The position numbers and the translations under genes are program-made. Below are positions 1-7,871 of a stretch of DNA of 64,000 nt, one piece after another. The notes beneath the pieces were generated by a model. That model was not told the DNA's origin, ran no database searches, and worked only from the letters and a program-made list of their open reading frames with translations. Source of the DNA: Eisenbergiella tayi (GTDB lineage: Bacteria; Bacillota; Clostridia; Lachnospirales; Lachnospiraceae); contig NZ_MPDJ01000006.1 of assembly GCF_001881565.1 (NCBI RefSeq), positions 338,093 to 402,092 on the forward strand, written 5' to 3'. How positions within the stretch are numbered: the first letter of the stretch is position 1; each line of letters starts with the position of its first letter.

Positions 1-1
1 C

Positions 2-40
2 GATCAGGATGTGAAAGACAGAATGCATTATTTTACGTGA
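2..40 (+). CDS. Possible 3' end of a truncated upstream gene
   Basis: An open frame enters from the left edge and stops with TGA at 38-40, giving the C-terminal residues DQDVKDRMHYFT. A good terminator follows 29 bases later, which fits the end of a gene. Twelve residues are too few to assign a family, and the frame could be open by chance. Confidence 0.25.
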   Translation, partial: DQDVKDRMHYFT

Positions 41-68
41 AACTAATTTATATAGGCGGATACTCTGC

Positions 69-103
69 AGCGGCTTTGATTTTATTTCAAGGCCGCTTTT
101 TTT
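69..103 (+). terminator. Rho-independent terminator
   Basis: The arms AGCGGCTTTGA and TCAAGGCCGCT pair with one G-U, enclose a 7-base loop and are followed by a run of T. It closes whatever transcription unit enters from the left edge and separates it from the arabinose operon. Confidence 0.8.
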
Positions 104-113
104 AATTTATATA

Positions 114-142
114 TTGCCAAATGCGCTTATCGATTATATAAT
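114..142 (+). promoter_or_regulatory. Promoter of the GH43-GH51 operon
   Basis: TTGCCA at 114-119 and TATAAT at 137-142 are separated by 17 bases, a sigma-A type arrangement. It lies about 95 bases upstream of the GH43 start, in AT-rich sequence. No clear operator was seen. Confidence 0.5.
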
Positions 143-238
143 TTAGCATAAGGTCAATTATTTTAAAAATATCTAAACATTTAAGCCAATCGGAAGCCGT
201 TGTTTTTAAAAGAAAATAAAAAACAGGAGAGCAGAGAA

Positions 239-1189
239 ATGAAAGAACAGCTGAAATGGAACGAACCATGGATTATGCAGAGGGCGGATCCTTACATATA
301 CCGTCATACGGACGGCTGCTATTATTTCACCGCATCCGTCCCTGCTTATGACAGAATCATCCTGCGCAGGGCGGACAGTCTTGCCGGCCTGGCGGGAGCC
401 GTGGAAAATACCGTGTGGACAAAGCACAAAAGCGGGATTATGTCCGAGCACATCTGGGCGCCGGAGCTGCATTACCTGGATGGTAAATGGTATCTTTATT
501 TTGCCGCAGGAGAAGCGGAGGATATCTGGGCGATCAGGCCCTTTGTGCTGGAATGTGCGGATGAGGATCCCATAACCGGGAAGTGGACGGAGATGGGAAT
601 GATGCAGTGTGCCGAAGAGGATGAATTTTCCTTCCGCGCCTTTTCCCTGGACGCCACCGTATTTGAGAACAAAGGAAGCCGTTATTATGTGTGGGCGGAA
701 AAAGTGGGGGTAGGGAAAATGATTTCCAATCTGTATATTGCCCGCATGGCTTCCCCCAACCGCCTGGAAACGGTGCAGGTACTGCTCACCACACCGGATT
801 ATGACTGGGAGAGAGTGGATTTCTGGGTGAATGAAGGCCCTGCTGTAATCAAAAGGAACGGCCGGATTTTTCTCACCTATTCCGCCAGCGCCACCGGGGC
901 CTGCTACTGCATGGGAATGCTGAGTGCATCGGAAGAAGCGGATCTTCTGGATCCCGCATCCTGGACCAAGGAACGCAGGCCGGTGCTCGCTTCCGAGGAA
1001 AGCCTGGAGATTTACGGCCCCGGCCACAACTCTTTTACCACGGATGAGGAAGGAAACGATATCTGTGTATATCATGCCAGAAAAGAAGCTGTCATTGAAG
1101 GAGATCCACTGTACAATCCAAACCGGCACACGATGCTGATGAAGGTACGGTGGAGCGAAGATGGAAAACCTGTTTTTTCCTACAGGTAG
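239..1189 (+). CDS. GH43 family glycoside hydrolase (arabinofuranosidase/xylosidase type)
   Basis: This 316-residue protein is an inverting glycosidase of family GH43, probably releasing arabinose or xylose from plant oligosaccharides. The family's three acidic residues appear to be D17 (RADPYIY), D138 (SLDATVF) and E199 (VNEGPAV), spaced as in a five-bladed propeller. There is no signal peptide, so it acts in the cytoplasm on imported oligosaccharides. An in-frame TTG lies 39 bases upstream, but the ATG at 239 has AGGAGAG in front of it. The GH51 gene follows 69 bases downstream, presumably in the same transcript. The subfamily and exact linkage cannot be read from sequence alone. Confidence 0.85.
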   Translation: MKEQLKWNEPWIMQRADPYIYRHTDGCYYFTASVPAYDRIILRRADSLAGLAGAVENTVWTKHKSGIMSEHIWAPELHYLDGKWYLYFAAGEAEDIWAIRPFVLECADEDPITGKWTEMGMMQCAEEDEFSFRAFSLDATVFENKGSRYYVWAEKVGVGKMISNLYIARMASPNRLETVQVLLTTPDYDWERVDFWVNEGPAVIKRNGRIFLTYSASATGACYCMGMLSASEEADLLDPASWTKERRPVLASEESLEIYGPGHNSFTTDEEGNDICVYHARKEAVIEGDPLYNPNRHTMLMKVRWSEDGKPVFSYR

Positions 1190-1258
1190 ATAAGGGAAGC
1201 AGACGGCAAAGCCGCTGTCTTAAGGATAATAAAAACAGATAAAGGGAGGACCAAAAAA

Positions 1259-2749
1259 ATGGCCAAAATTTTTATCAATGAAAAGAAGAAAACGGGACAC
1301 ATTAATCCGGAAATTTACGGACATTTCAGCGAGCATCTGGGACGCTGCATCTATGAAGGGCTTTATGTGGGCGAAAATTCCGACATCCCCAACGTAAACG
1401 GCATGAGGACAGATGTGGTGGAGGCGCTGAAGGAAATGCAGATTCCCGTGCTGCGCTGGCCGGGCGGCTGCTTTGCGGATGAATATCACTGGAAAGACGG
1501 CATCGGCCCCAAGGAAAACAGGAAAAAAATGATCAACACCCATTGGGGCGGCGTTGTGGAAGACAACAGCTTCGGAACCCACGAATTCTTTGAACTCTGT
1601 GAACAGCTGGGCTGCAAAACCTATGTAAACGGAAATGTGGGAAGCGGCACGGTACAGGAAATGTCCGAATGGGTGGAATACATCACCTTTGAAGGCGTTT
1701 CCCCCATGGCGGATCTGAGAAAGCAGAACGGCCATGAGAAACCCTGGAAAATCGATTTCTTCGGTGTGGGAAATGAAAACTGGGGCTGCGGCGGCAATAT
1801 GACACCGGAATATTATGCCAACCTTTACCGCAGATACCAGACCTATGTACGCCAATACCATCAGGATGCCCCGATCTATAAGGTATGCGGCGGCCCCAAC
1901 GTGGCTGATTATGACTGGACAAACAAGGTGCTTGAAACCTGCGCCCCCACTCCCTCCCGCCTGATGAACGGCCTTTCCCTGCATTACTATGTACATCCGG
2001 ACGGATGGGATGAGAAAGGAAGCGCTACCCGGTTTGATGAAAAGACCTGGTTCAAAACCATGGGAAAAGCCCTGTATATGGAAGAACTGGTAAACAGACA
2101 TGGGGCGATCATGGATCAGTATGATCCGGAAAAGAAAATCGGCCTGATCGTGGATGAATGGGGAGACTGGTTTGATGTGGAGCCGGGCACCAATCCGGGA
2201 TTTTTGTATCAGCAGAATACCATGCGTGACGCTCTGGTTGCCGGAATCACCCTGAATATTTTCAATAAGCACTGCGACAGAGTAAAGATGGCCTGTATCG
2301 CACAGATGGTGAATGTGCTTCAGTCCGTTATCCTCACGGAAGGCCCTAAAATGATCAAAACACCGACTTATCACGTATTCCATATGTACAAATACCATCA
2401 GGATGCCGATCTTGTGGAAAGCTATGTGGAAGGCCTGAAGGAAATCGGCGTGGAGGAATTCCAGGTACCGTCCCTGCATGAATCCGTATCCGTTTCTGCA
2501 GACGGAACCGTAAACCTGACACTGAATAACCTGTCTGTGACAGAGGACAGTGAAGTGGAGGTAAGCTTTGCGGAACTGGCACCGTCCAAAGTGACAGCCA
2601 GCATCCTCACGCAGAAGATGGATGCCTATAACACCTTCGAAAATCCGGAGTGTGTGAAGGAAGTGGAATTTACCGCATATGAACTCACCGAAAAGGGCCT
2701 GAAATTCCGCATCCCTGCTTCCAGCGTGGTACTGTTTCGCGTGCAGTAA
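1259..2749 (+). CDS. abfA: GH51 alpha-L-arabinofuranosidase
   Basis: A 496-residue retaining alpha-L-arabinofuranosidase that removes terminal arabinose from arabinan and arabinoxylan oligosaccharides. The GH51 catalytic pair is visible: the acid/base E173 in GNENWGCGG and the nucleophile E300 in VDEWGDWF. The N-terminal part is the TIM barrel, and about residues 390-496 form the usual C-terminal beta-sandwich. There is no signal peptide, so it is cytoplasmic. AGGGAGGA lies just before the ATG at 1259. It pairs functionally with the GH43 gene upstream. Length and motifs are those of intact members. Confidence 0.95.
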   Translation: MAKIFINEKKKTGHINPEIYGHFSEHLGRCIYEGLYVGENSDIPNVNGMRTDVVEALKEMQIPVLRWPGGCFADEYHWKDGIGPKENRKKMINTHWGGVVEDNSFGTHEFFELCEQLGCKTYVNGNVGSGTVQEMSEWVEYITFEGVSPMADLRKQNGHEKPWKIDFFGVGNENWGCGGNMTPEYYANLYRRYQTYVRQYHQDAPIYKVCGGPNVADYDWTNKVLETCAPTPSRLMNGLSLHYYVHPDGWDEKGSATRFDEKTWFKTMGKALYMEELVNRHGAIMDQYDPEKKIGLIVDEWGDWFDVEPGTNPGFLYQQNTMRDALVAGITLNIFNKHCDRVKMACIAQMVNVLQSVILTEGPKMIKTPTYHVFHMYKYHQDADLVESYVEGLKEIGVEEFQVPSLHESVSVSADGTVNLTLNNLSVTEDSEVEVSFAELAPSKVTASILTQKMDAYNTFENPECVKEVEFTAYELTEKGLKFRIPASSVVLFRVQ

Positions 2750-2773
2750 TTGAGAAAGACGGGCGGGGAAATT

Positions 2774-3031
2774 ATGGAAGCAGAAGGAAAAAAGCATTGC
2801 CTGAAATGTCTCCTCAGAGAGATGGACAAGGATGCCTATTTTCAGAACCTGCATGATTACATTGCCGGCCTGGATGAAGATATCAAGGCGGACGGTGAGC
2901 TATATGAAGACAGGCTCGCCGTCTGCAAACAATGTGATATGCTGCAGGAAGGCATGTGCAGGGCCTGCGGCTGCTTTGTGGAGCTGCGGGCCGTAATCCG
3001 GGTGAATGGCTGTCCTTATGATAAATGGTAA
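2774..3031 (+). CDS. DUF6171 family small zinc-ribbon protein
   Basis: An 85-residue protein with a C-terminal cysteine cluster (CKQC, then CRACGCF, then CPYDKW) that resembles a zinc ribbon; I recognise it as DUF6171-like. The N-terminal half is charged, with a further CLKC pair. Its function is unknown. The ATG at 2774 has GGCGGGGAA upstream and is preferred over a TTG at 2750. It starts 24 bases after the GH51 stop and is probably co-transcribed, though nothing links it to sugar use. Confidence 0.75.
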   Translation: MEAEGKKHCLKCLLREMDKDAYFQNLHDYIAGLDEDIKADGELYEDRLAVCKQCDMLQEGMCRACGCFVELRAVIRVNGCPYDKW

Positions 3032-3107
3032 ATCTGAAAGAAGATACGGCAGTTTCCAAAAAGGAGCACTTGCGGCAGCAGCAGAGAAAGAAATCCGGGA
3101 GATAAGC

Positions 3108-4034
3108 ATGCTGTATATAAAATCATTGGAAGAGGGGCTTGAGGTATTCAAGGCGCTGGGCTCCGAAATCCGAATTGAAATCATTAAAATCCTCCTGGAA
3201 AACCAGGACATGAATATGAATGAGCTGGCAGCAAGACTTAAGATAACCAACGGCGCGCTGACCAGCCACATTAAAAAGCTGGAAGACTGCGGCATCATCA
3301 CCGTCACCAGCGAATCCGCAGGACATGGCAACCAGAAAAAATGCGAAGTGGCTCTGGACAAAATACTGATTGATGTAAATAACCGGGAGACAGAAAAAAA
3401 TATGTATGACACGGATTTGAAGGTGGGACATTATTCCGCATATGAAGTCTGCCCGACATGCGGGATGGCAACCTCCACCGCGTTGATCGGGGCAGTGGAC
3501 GACACCAGATATTTCGCGCATCCCGACAGATACAATGCTGATATCCTCTGGTTTACCAGAGGATATGTGGAATATATCATCCCCAATTTCATCCCCTCCG
3601 GAAGCAAAATAGACCAGATATCCATATCCCTGGAGTTGGGAAGCGAAGCCCCGGGAGTGAATGACGTCTGGCCCTCCGACATCAGTTTTTATCTGAACGG
3701 AGTACTTCTGGGAAAATGGACATCACCCGGTGATTTCGGCGACGTGAAGGGTATTTTTACACCGGACTGGTGGCCACCCAAATGGAATCAATACGGAATG
3801 CTGAAGCTCCTGGTAGTGAACTCCAAAGGCGCATTTATCGACGGCCTGAAGATTTCCGATATGGATATCCGCCAACTTCATCTGGACTATAAGAGCACGC
3901 TGCGGCTCCGCTTTGCCGTGGACGAGGATTCCGAGCATGTGGGCGGACTGACGATTTTCGGGAAATCCTTTGGCAATTACAATCAGGACATTAATGTGAA
4001 GATTGCATACAGCCCGATGGAAGACGGTAATTAA
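3108..4034 (+). CDS. ArsR-type winged-helix regulator with a large C-terminal ligand domain
   Basis: A 308-residue putative transcription factor. Residues about 5-90 form an ArsR/SmtB winged helix (FKALGSEIRIEIIKILL, then a recognition region around ITNGALTSHIKKL). The remaining 220 or so residues are beta-rich, with a CPTCGM motif near the junction and many aromatic residues, unlike short metal-sensing ArsR proteins. The ATG at 3108 has GGGAG upstream; in-frame ATGs at 3018 and 3021 are less likely. Position after the arabinosidase operon suggests it senses a sugar or sugar-derived ligand and controls that operon. That role is inferred from context only. Confidence 0.75.
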   Translation: MLYIKSLEEGLEVFKALGSEIRIEIIKILLENQDMNMNELAARLKITNGALTSHIKKLEDCGIITVTSESAGHGNQKKCEVALDKILIDVNNRETEKNMYDTDLKVGHYSAYEVCPTCGMATSTALIGAVDDTRYFAHPDRYNADILWFTRGYVEYIIPNFIPSGSKIDQISISLELGSEAPGVNDVWPSDISFYLNGVLLGKWTSPGDFGDVKGIFTPDWWPPKWNQYGMLKLLVVNSKGAFIDGLKISDMDIRQLHLDYKSTLRLRFAVDEDSEHVGGLTIFGKSFGNYNQDINVKIAYSPMEDGN

Positions 4035-4036
4035 AT

Positions 4037-4081
4037 AAAAAACATCCCGCGAAGCAGAAACTGCCTTGCGGGATGTTTTTT
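4037..4081. terminator. Bidirectional terminator between convergent genes
   Basis: AACATCCCGC and GCGGGATGTT form a 10-bp stem flanked by A-rich sequence on the left and T-rich sequence on the right. It can therefore stop both the ArsR-type gene (plus strand) and the zinc-ribbon gene (minus strand) that converge here. Confidence 0.85.
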
Positions 4082-4085
4082 ATTC

Positions 4086-4358
4086 CTATTTCCATCTCTT
4101 TAATTCAGGAAAGAAGCTGTACATAAATTCCCGGGCTTCTTCCTCCGTTTTGTTCTGTTCCTTCAGCATACCGGATTCCTTCATGTGCCTTACACTGCCT
4201 TCGATCATCTCATCCATCGTACAATCGTCAACAAAAGCCCCATCCTTGTAACAGTAAATACAATATTCTTCATTGATGCTGCCATCCTGGTTTGTGCCGC
4301 ATACATCTTTGGAATCTAAAGGCATACCGCAGCTTTGGCAAAATTTCGTCTCACTCAT
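4086..4358 (-). CDS. Putative zinc-ribbon protein
   Basis: A 90-residue protein whose N-terminus carries CQSCGMP and, about 24 residues later, CIYC, a treble-clef or zinc-ribbon arrangement with four cysteines. The rest is helical and charged, ending FFPELKRWK. I recognise it as the small zinc-ribbon family common in Clostridia (the zinc_ribbon_2 type); its biochemical role is unknown. The start at 4358 has an AGGAGG-like site upstream on the minus strand. It is a single-gene unit that converges on the ArsR-type gene. Confidence 0.8.
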   Translation of the reverse strand: MSETKFCQSCGMPLDSKDVCGTNQDGSINEEYCIYCYKDGAFVDDCTMDEMIEGSVRHMKESGMLKEQNKTEEEAREFMYSFFPELKRWK

Positions 4359-4446
4359 GTCTTAATCCTCCTAACGGGGTTTATGGCTGCAAAAATATTA
4401 TACAATTAATCAATAACACAGACAAGTAAAATTAAGCGGACGAGCC

Positions 4447-4475
4447 TTGTTGGCAGATGATATATCGAGTATAAT
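4447..4475 (+). promoter_or_regulatory. Promoter of the nucleotidyltransferase gene
   Basis: TTGTTG at 4447-4452 and TATAAT at 4470-4475 are separated by 17 bases. They lie in a markedly AT-rich stretch, 34 bases before the start codon at 4510. Confidence 0.5.
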
Positions 4476-4509
4476 AATATAAAGATGACATGGACTGGAG
4501 GTGTGGAAG

Positions 4510-4896
4510 ATGCAGGAATTATTGTTAACTGATGAAATAGTCGACAGAGTAAAAGTTGAGGCTATAGATTTGGTGAAAGATATTATGGGAGTGAATCTGG
4601 TGCAGGTAATTTTATATGGATCGTGTGCCAGAGGAGATTTTACAGATGATTCAGATATTGATATAGCATTGCTTATTAATTGTGATAGAATGGAAGCTAA
4701 AAAATATGAAGATGGACTTGCGTCTGCTGCTGCAAAATTAGCCATGAAATATTTTGCAATAGTTAATTTTGTTAGTATCCCTTATGAGGAGTTTATGGAA
4801 AAAAGAGATTGGTACGCGTATTTCCGAAATATAGAAATGGATGGTATAAAATTATATGGACTTAGGGAATCCCATTGCCAAAGGCAACACGGCTGA
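4510..4896 (+). CDS. MNT-type nucleotidyltransferase domain protein
   Basis: A 128-residue minimal nucleotidyltransferase. The signature GSCARGDFTDDSDIDIAL supplies the glycine-serine nucleotide-binding motif and the two metal-binding aspartates. Such proteins act in MNT-HEPN toxin-antitoxin pairs or as stand-alone nucleotidyltransferases; no HEPN gene is adjacent. The ATG at 4510 follows GGAGGT; a GTG at 4501 is less likely. The DNA is more AT-rich than its neighbours. The last 11 or so residues, after KLYG, run through the start of the next gene in another frame and look like a non-native tail. Confidence 0.75.
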   Translation: MQELLLTDEIVDRVKVEAIDLVKDIMGVNLVQVILYGSCARGDFTDDSDIDIALLINCDRMEAKKYEDGLASAAAKLAMKYFAIVNFVSIPYEEFMEKRDWYAYFRNIEMDGIKLYGLRESHCQRQHG

Positions 4897-5611
4897 TATT
4901 TACCTTTGTGACAAAAAAATTATCAAGGTACTTAAAGATTATCTCCCGGAAACGGAAGCCATAAAGGAAGCGGATAAACAAAGACTGGCATGGAAAGCAG
5001 GACTACCCGTGCCAGAAATTCTGGATGTCATCAAAATTGAAAACAGACAGGCTGTTGTAATGGAATATATTACCGGAGATACCCTTGGAAATATGATGTT
5101 GAAGGATATTTCCCATGCCGCGGGATATATGCGCATAGCGGTGAAAACACAGATTAAAATCCATACCGTGAAAGGAGACGGATACCCTCTCATGAAAGAT
5201 AAGCTGGCATCTCAGATATCCTCCGCCCCGCTGCCGGATGCGGCCTCAAAAGAGTCCTTACTGGAAAAACTGTATATGATGAAATATGAAGAAAGGCTAT
5301 GCCATGGAGATTTCCACGTACATAATATAATCATGCATGGCAAAGAACCTTACATTATCGATTGGGTTGACGCCAGTAGCGGAGATATCTCAGCCGATGT
5401 CTGCCGTTCTTATCTGCTGTATTCACAGATCTCCACAGAATTGGCCAAACTTTATATCAACCTGTACTGTGAAGCCACTGAAACAAATCAGGATAAAGTC
5501 CTTGCCTGGGCGTCTGTCATTGCAGGGGCCAGACTTGCGGAAAACGTTTCCTCCGAAAATCCGGACAGATTGCTGCGTATTATAAACGGCGGCCTTAAAA
5601 ACAACAGATAG
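4856..5611 (+). CDS. Aminoglycoside phosphotransferase-like (APH) kinase family protein
   Basis: A 251-residue protein of the APH/choline-kinase fold. The catalytic loop HGDFHVHNI (near residue 153) and the metal-binding IIDWVDA follow in the right order. The N-terminus shows a reduced nucleotide-binding loop (IAKGNTADIY) and a lysine strand (KIIKVLK). Substrate unknown: many such genes in Clostridia are not resistance genes. The ATG at 4856 lies 41 bases inside the preceding nucleotidyltransferase gene and has no ribosome site of its own, so translation may be coupled, or the two genes may have been joined by a deletion. Confidence 0.75.
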   Translation: MDLGNPIAKGNTADIYLCDKKIIKVLKDYLPETEAIKEADKQRLAWKAGLPVPEILDVIKIENRQAVVMEYITGDTLGNMMLKDISHAAGYMRIAVKTQIKIHTVKGDGYPLMKDKLASQISSAPLPDAASKESLLEKLYMMKYEERLCHGDFHVHNIIMHGKEPYIIDWVDASSGDISADVCRSYLLYSQISTELAKLYINLYCEATETNQDKVLAWASVIAGARLAENVSSENPDRLLRIINGGLKNNR

Positions 5612-5673
5612 CAAGATTGGCCGTCAACCGATTACGCCAGCCATATGGACCTGGCTGCTTTGCCGCCATTAAG

Positions 5674-6966
5674 TCAAATACAAAACACACTATACAATGG
5701 AACTGATTTGATACCCTTAACAAATCCAAAATTACGGGCAGAAATCCGTATTGCATAAGCAGGATCATATTTTTTCATATACACCATCAGACTTTTTGCT
5801 TTTACATGTTCTCCGGCCTTACATTCTACCGGTATCACATGATTATCCCTTTGGATCAGGAAATCCACCTCAGCAATGCTGTCCGACTCCCAATAATGCA
5901 GATCATACCCTTTTGATTTCAATGCAATTGAAACATAATTTTCCGTAAGGATACCGCGAAAATGTTCGCTTTCCTTACTAGTCATAGCTTCCAGTGACAT
6001 TCCTATCCTTGCAGACATAATTCCCATATCACTGTAATACAATTTGAAGGCTGTGAGATCCTGATATGCTGCAATCGGATAAAAGCCCTGGCTGCTTTTC
6101 ACACATTTATGAACAATGCCGGAGCGTATCAGCCAGTCAATTGCATCCCCATATTGTGAAGCCCTTGCCCCTGATTTAATCAATTTATATTGAAATTTTT
6201 TCGTATCTTTTGCCAGCTGCGCAGGTAACGAATCATATGCCTCGAAAATGCGGATTGTATCCGATTTATCTGCATACTTTGTCATATCCGCAATATAAGA
6301 GTTTAAAAGCATCTGCCTTATTTCACTCTGATTGATTGGACTGTTTGACGTAATATCAGCTTTCACAGCCGCGGGCATTCCACCAACGATACAGTAATGA
6401 TAAAATTCCTGCATCGCTTCCTCATGCAGCAGTTCATTCATCGGCTCATTATTTTCAAAATGTTCACGAATAGTATCTGCTAAAAGCTGCTTTCCTTTAG
6501 CCCATAAAACCTCTTCCAAATCCATGGGATACATCGTTGCCATCTGAACTTTTCCAACCGGAAATGAATACTTATCCCGGTTTATCGCTACACCCAGAAG
6601 ACTTCCTGCTGCGATTACATGATACTCTGGCGCCTCCTCCTGAAAGTATTTTAAACAAGTCAGCGCTCTTTCACATGACTGTATTTCGTCAAAAATTATC
6701 AGAGTATCACCAGGAATAATCATCGTCTCATAATATTTTTCAAGAATGGATACTATATAATCCGGATGAATATCGGTATCAAAGTATTTTCCAATTCTTT
6801 CATCAGTTTCAAAATTGACATATACAGTATTCTTATAAGAAACAGCTCCAAATTCCCTCATCTCAAAGGTTTTTCCAACCTGTCTTGCACCATAAATAAG
6901 TAAAGGCATTCGTCCTTTTTTCTCTTTTTTCCATTCATAAAGCGTTTCTGTTATTTTACGTTTCAT
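5674..6966 (-). CDS. AAA-type ATPase with DUF4143 domain
   Basis: A 430-residue protein. Residues about 1-160 form an AAA_14 ATPase with Walker A GARQVGKT near residue 26 and Walker B IIFDEIQS near residue 111. The C-terminal half is DUF4143, including the nuclease-like stretch WESDSIAEVDFLI...PVECKAG, whose D/E-x-K pattern recalls restriction-type folds. The role of this very common, often horizontally spread family is unknown. It is a single gene on the minus strand with AT-rich flanks. Confidence 0.85.
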   Translation of the reverse strand: MKRKITETLYEWKKEKKGRMPLLIYGARQVGKTFEMREFGAVSYKNTVYVNFETDERIGKYFDTDIHPDYIVSILEKYYETMIIPGDTLIIFDEIQSCERALTCLKYFQEEAPEYHVIAAGSLLGVAINRDKYSFPVGKVQMATMYPMDLEEVLWAKGKQLLADTIREHFENNEPMNELLHEEAMQEFYHYCIVGGMPAAVKADITSNSPINQSEIRQMLLNSYIADMTKYADKSDTIRIFEAYDSLPAQLAKDTKKFQYKLIKSGARASQYGDAIDWLIRSGIVHKCVKSSQGFYPIAAYQDLTAFKLYYSDMGIMSARIGMSLEAMTSKESEHFRGILTENYVSIALKSKGYDLHYWESDSIAEVDFLIQRDNHVIPVECKAGEHVKAKSLMVYMKKYDPAYAIRISARNFGFVKGIKSVPLYSVFCI

Positions 6967-7257
6967 ATATTCACCTCACATATCACTGACCTATATATAA
7001 TGATGCATCATCAACAGGAATTCCATTAAGCTGTCTCCCTACTGTCATCAATCAGCAATTTATATTAAGTATAATATCACTAACCTCTTTTATTGGTCAA
7101 TAAAAATGTAAAATTCAACATTAAATTATATATAAAAATGCATATATCGACATTTGTTTCTCTTCGACCCAGCAAGACAAATAAATGCGCCTTCTACTCA
7201 AAGCCCTTCATAATACATGCACCTATTTGAATTGACCATAAATAATTTCACACCCCA

Positions 7258-7389
7258 GTAACAGTTCCGTCCCCTCTTCTTACCCGCCCGCAGCACCGGC
7301 CCTGTTTCCCTCCCGCTCAGCAAGGCTGGCCGGGAGGGAAACAGGGCCGGTGCTGCGGGCCAGGTAAGAAGAGGGGACGGAACTGTTAC
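7258..7389. repeat. Long inverted repeat 1 (57-bp stem, 15-base loop)
   Basis: The arms 7258-7284 and 7363-7389 match perfectly over 27 bp, and the inner arms 7286-7315 and 7331-7360 match over 30 bp. They are offset by a one- versus two-base bulge and surround the loop 7316-7330. The left arm is C/T-rich and the right arm G/A-rich. It lies in the 513-base gap between the DUF4143 gene and blaI, 22 bases before the blaI -35 box. It has no T-run like a terminator and encodes no protein. The remaining left part of the gap (6967-7257) is AT-rich and shows nothing I can name. Confidence 0.95.
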
Positions 7390-7411
7390 GCGGCCAATTA
7401 AATTAATTCTA

Positions 7412-7457
7412 TTGACAACCCCATTTTATTGCAGTAGAATGAACTTATATTCTACTG
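7412..7457 (+). promoter_or_regulatory. blaI promoter with overlapping palindromic operator
   Basis: TTGACA at 7412-7417 and TAGAAT at 7435-7440 have a 17-base spacer. The inverted repeat CAGTAGAAT (7432-7440) and ATTCTACTG (7449-7457) covers the -10 box and the likely start of transcription. A BlaI-type repressor binds dyads with TACT/AGTA-like arms, so this is probably the autoregulatory operator of the blaI-blaR1-lipoprotein operon. Confidence 0.8.
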
Positions 7458-7479
7458 GAGTAAAACGGAGGAAACAAAT

Positions 7480-7839
7480 ATGACCGGAAAATTATTCGAC
7501 TCGGAACGCCGGGTCATGGAATGCCTGTGGGACGAAGGCGATCTCAGCGCAAAGGAAATCGCAGAACGCCTGAATAAAAAAATAGGCTGGAGCAAGACCA
7601 CCACCTACACAATCATCCGCAAATGTGTGGAAAAAGAAGCGGTGGAAAGGAAGGATCCCGGCTTTATCTGCCATCCCCTGATAAGCAGGGAAAGCGTGCA
7701 GGAGCAGGAAACCGAAGACCTGATACAGCGCAATTTTGACGGATCGGCAGATTTGCTGGTGGCATCCCTGCTGGGAAGCAAGCGTCTTTCACAGGAAGAG
7801 ATCACACGGATGAAGGAACGGATCAAAAATTGGAAATGA
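7480..7839 (+). CDS. blaI: BlaI/MecI/CopY family repressor
   Basis: A 119-residue winged-helix repressor. The N-terminal two thirds match the BlaI/MecI fold (ERRVMECLWDEGDLSAKEIA, then WSKTTTYTIIRKCVEK as the recognition region), and the C-terminal third is the dimerisation helix region that a partner protease normally cleaves. The membrane metallopeptidase gene follows directly. The promoter upstream carries a perfect 9-bp dyad over its -10 box, consistent with autoregulation. No beta-lactamase or PBP2a gene is in the window, so the signal sensed need not be a beta-lactam. Confidence 0.9.
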   Translation: MTGKLFDSERRVMECLWDEGDLSAKEIAERLNKKIGWSKTTTYTIIRKCVEKEAVERKDPGFICHPLISRESVQEQETEDLIQRNFDGSADLLVASLLGSKRLSQEEITRMKERIKNWK

Positions 7840-7871
7840 GCGGCGTTATAGCTGCAGAAATCGAGGTTATT

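Noticed and set aside
4856..5611. Aminoglycoside resistance gene
   Set aside because: Only the general kinase fold is shared; similar chromosomal genes in Clostridia have other or unknown substrates.
7258..7389. Insertion sequence or miniature transposon at the palindromes
   Set aside because: No transposase frame, no clear target duplication and no shared end sequence among the three elements. They are listed as unexplained inverted repeats instead.
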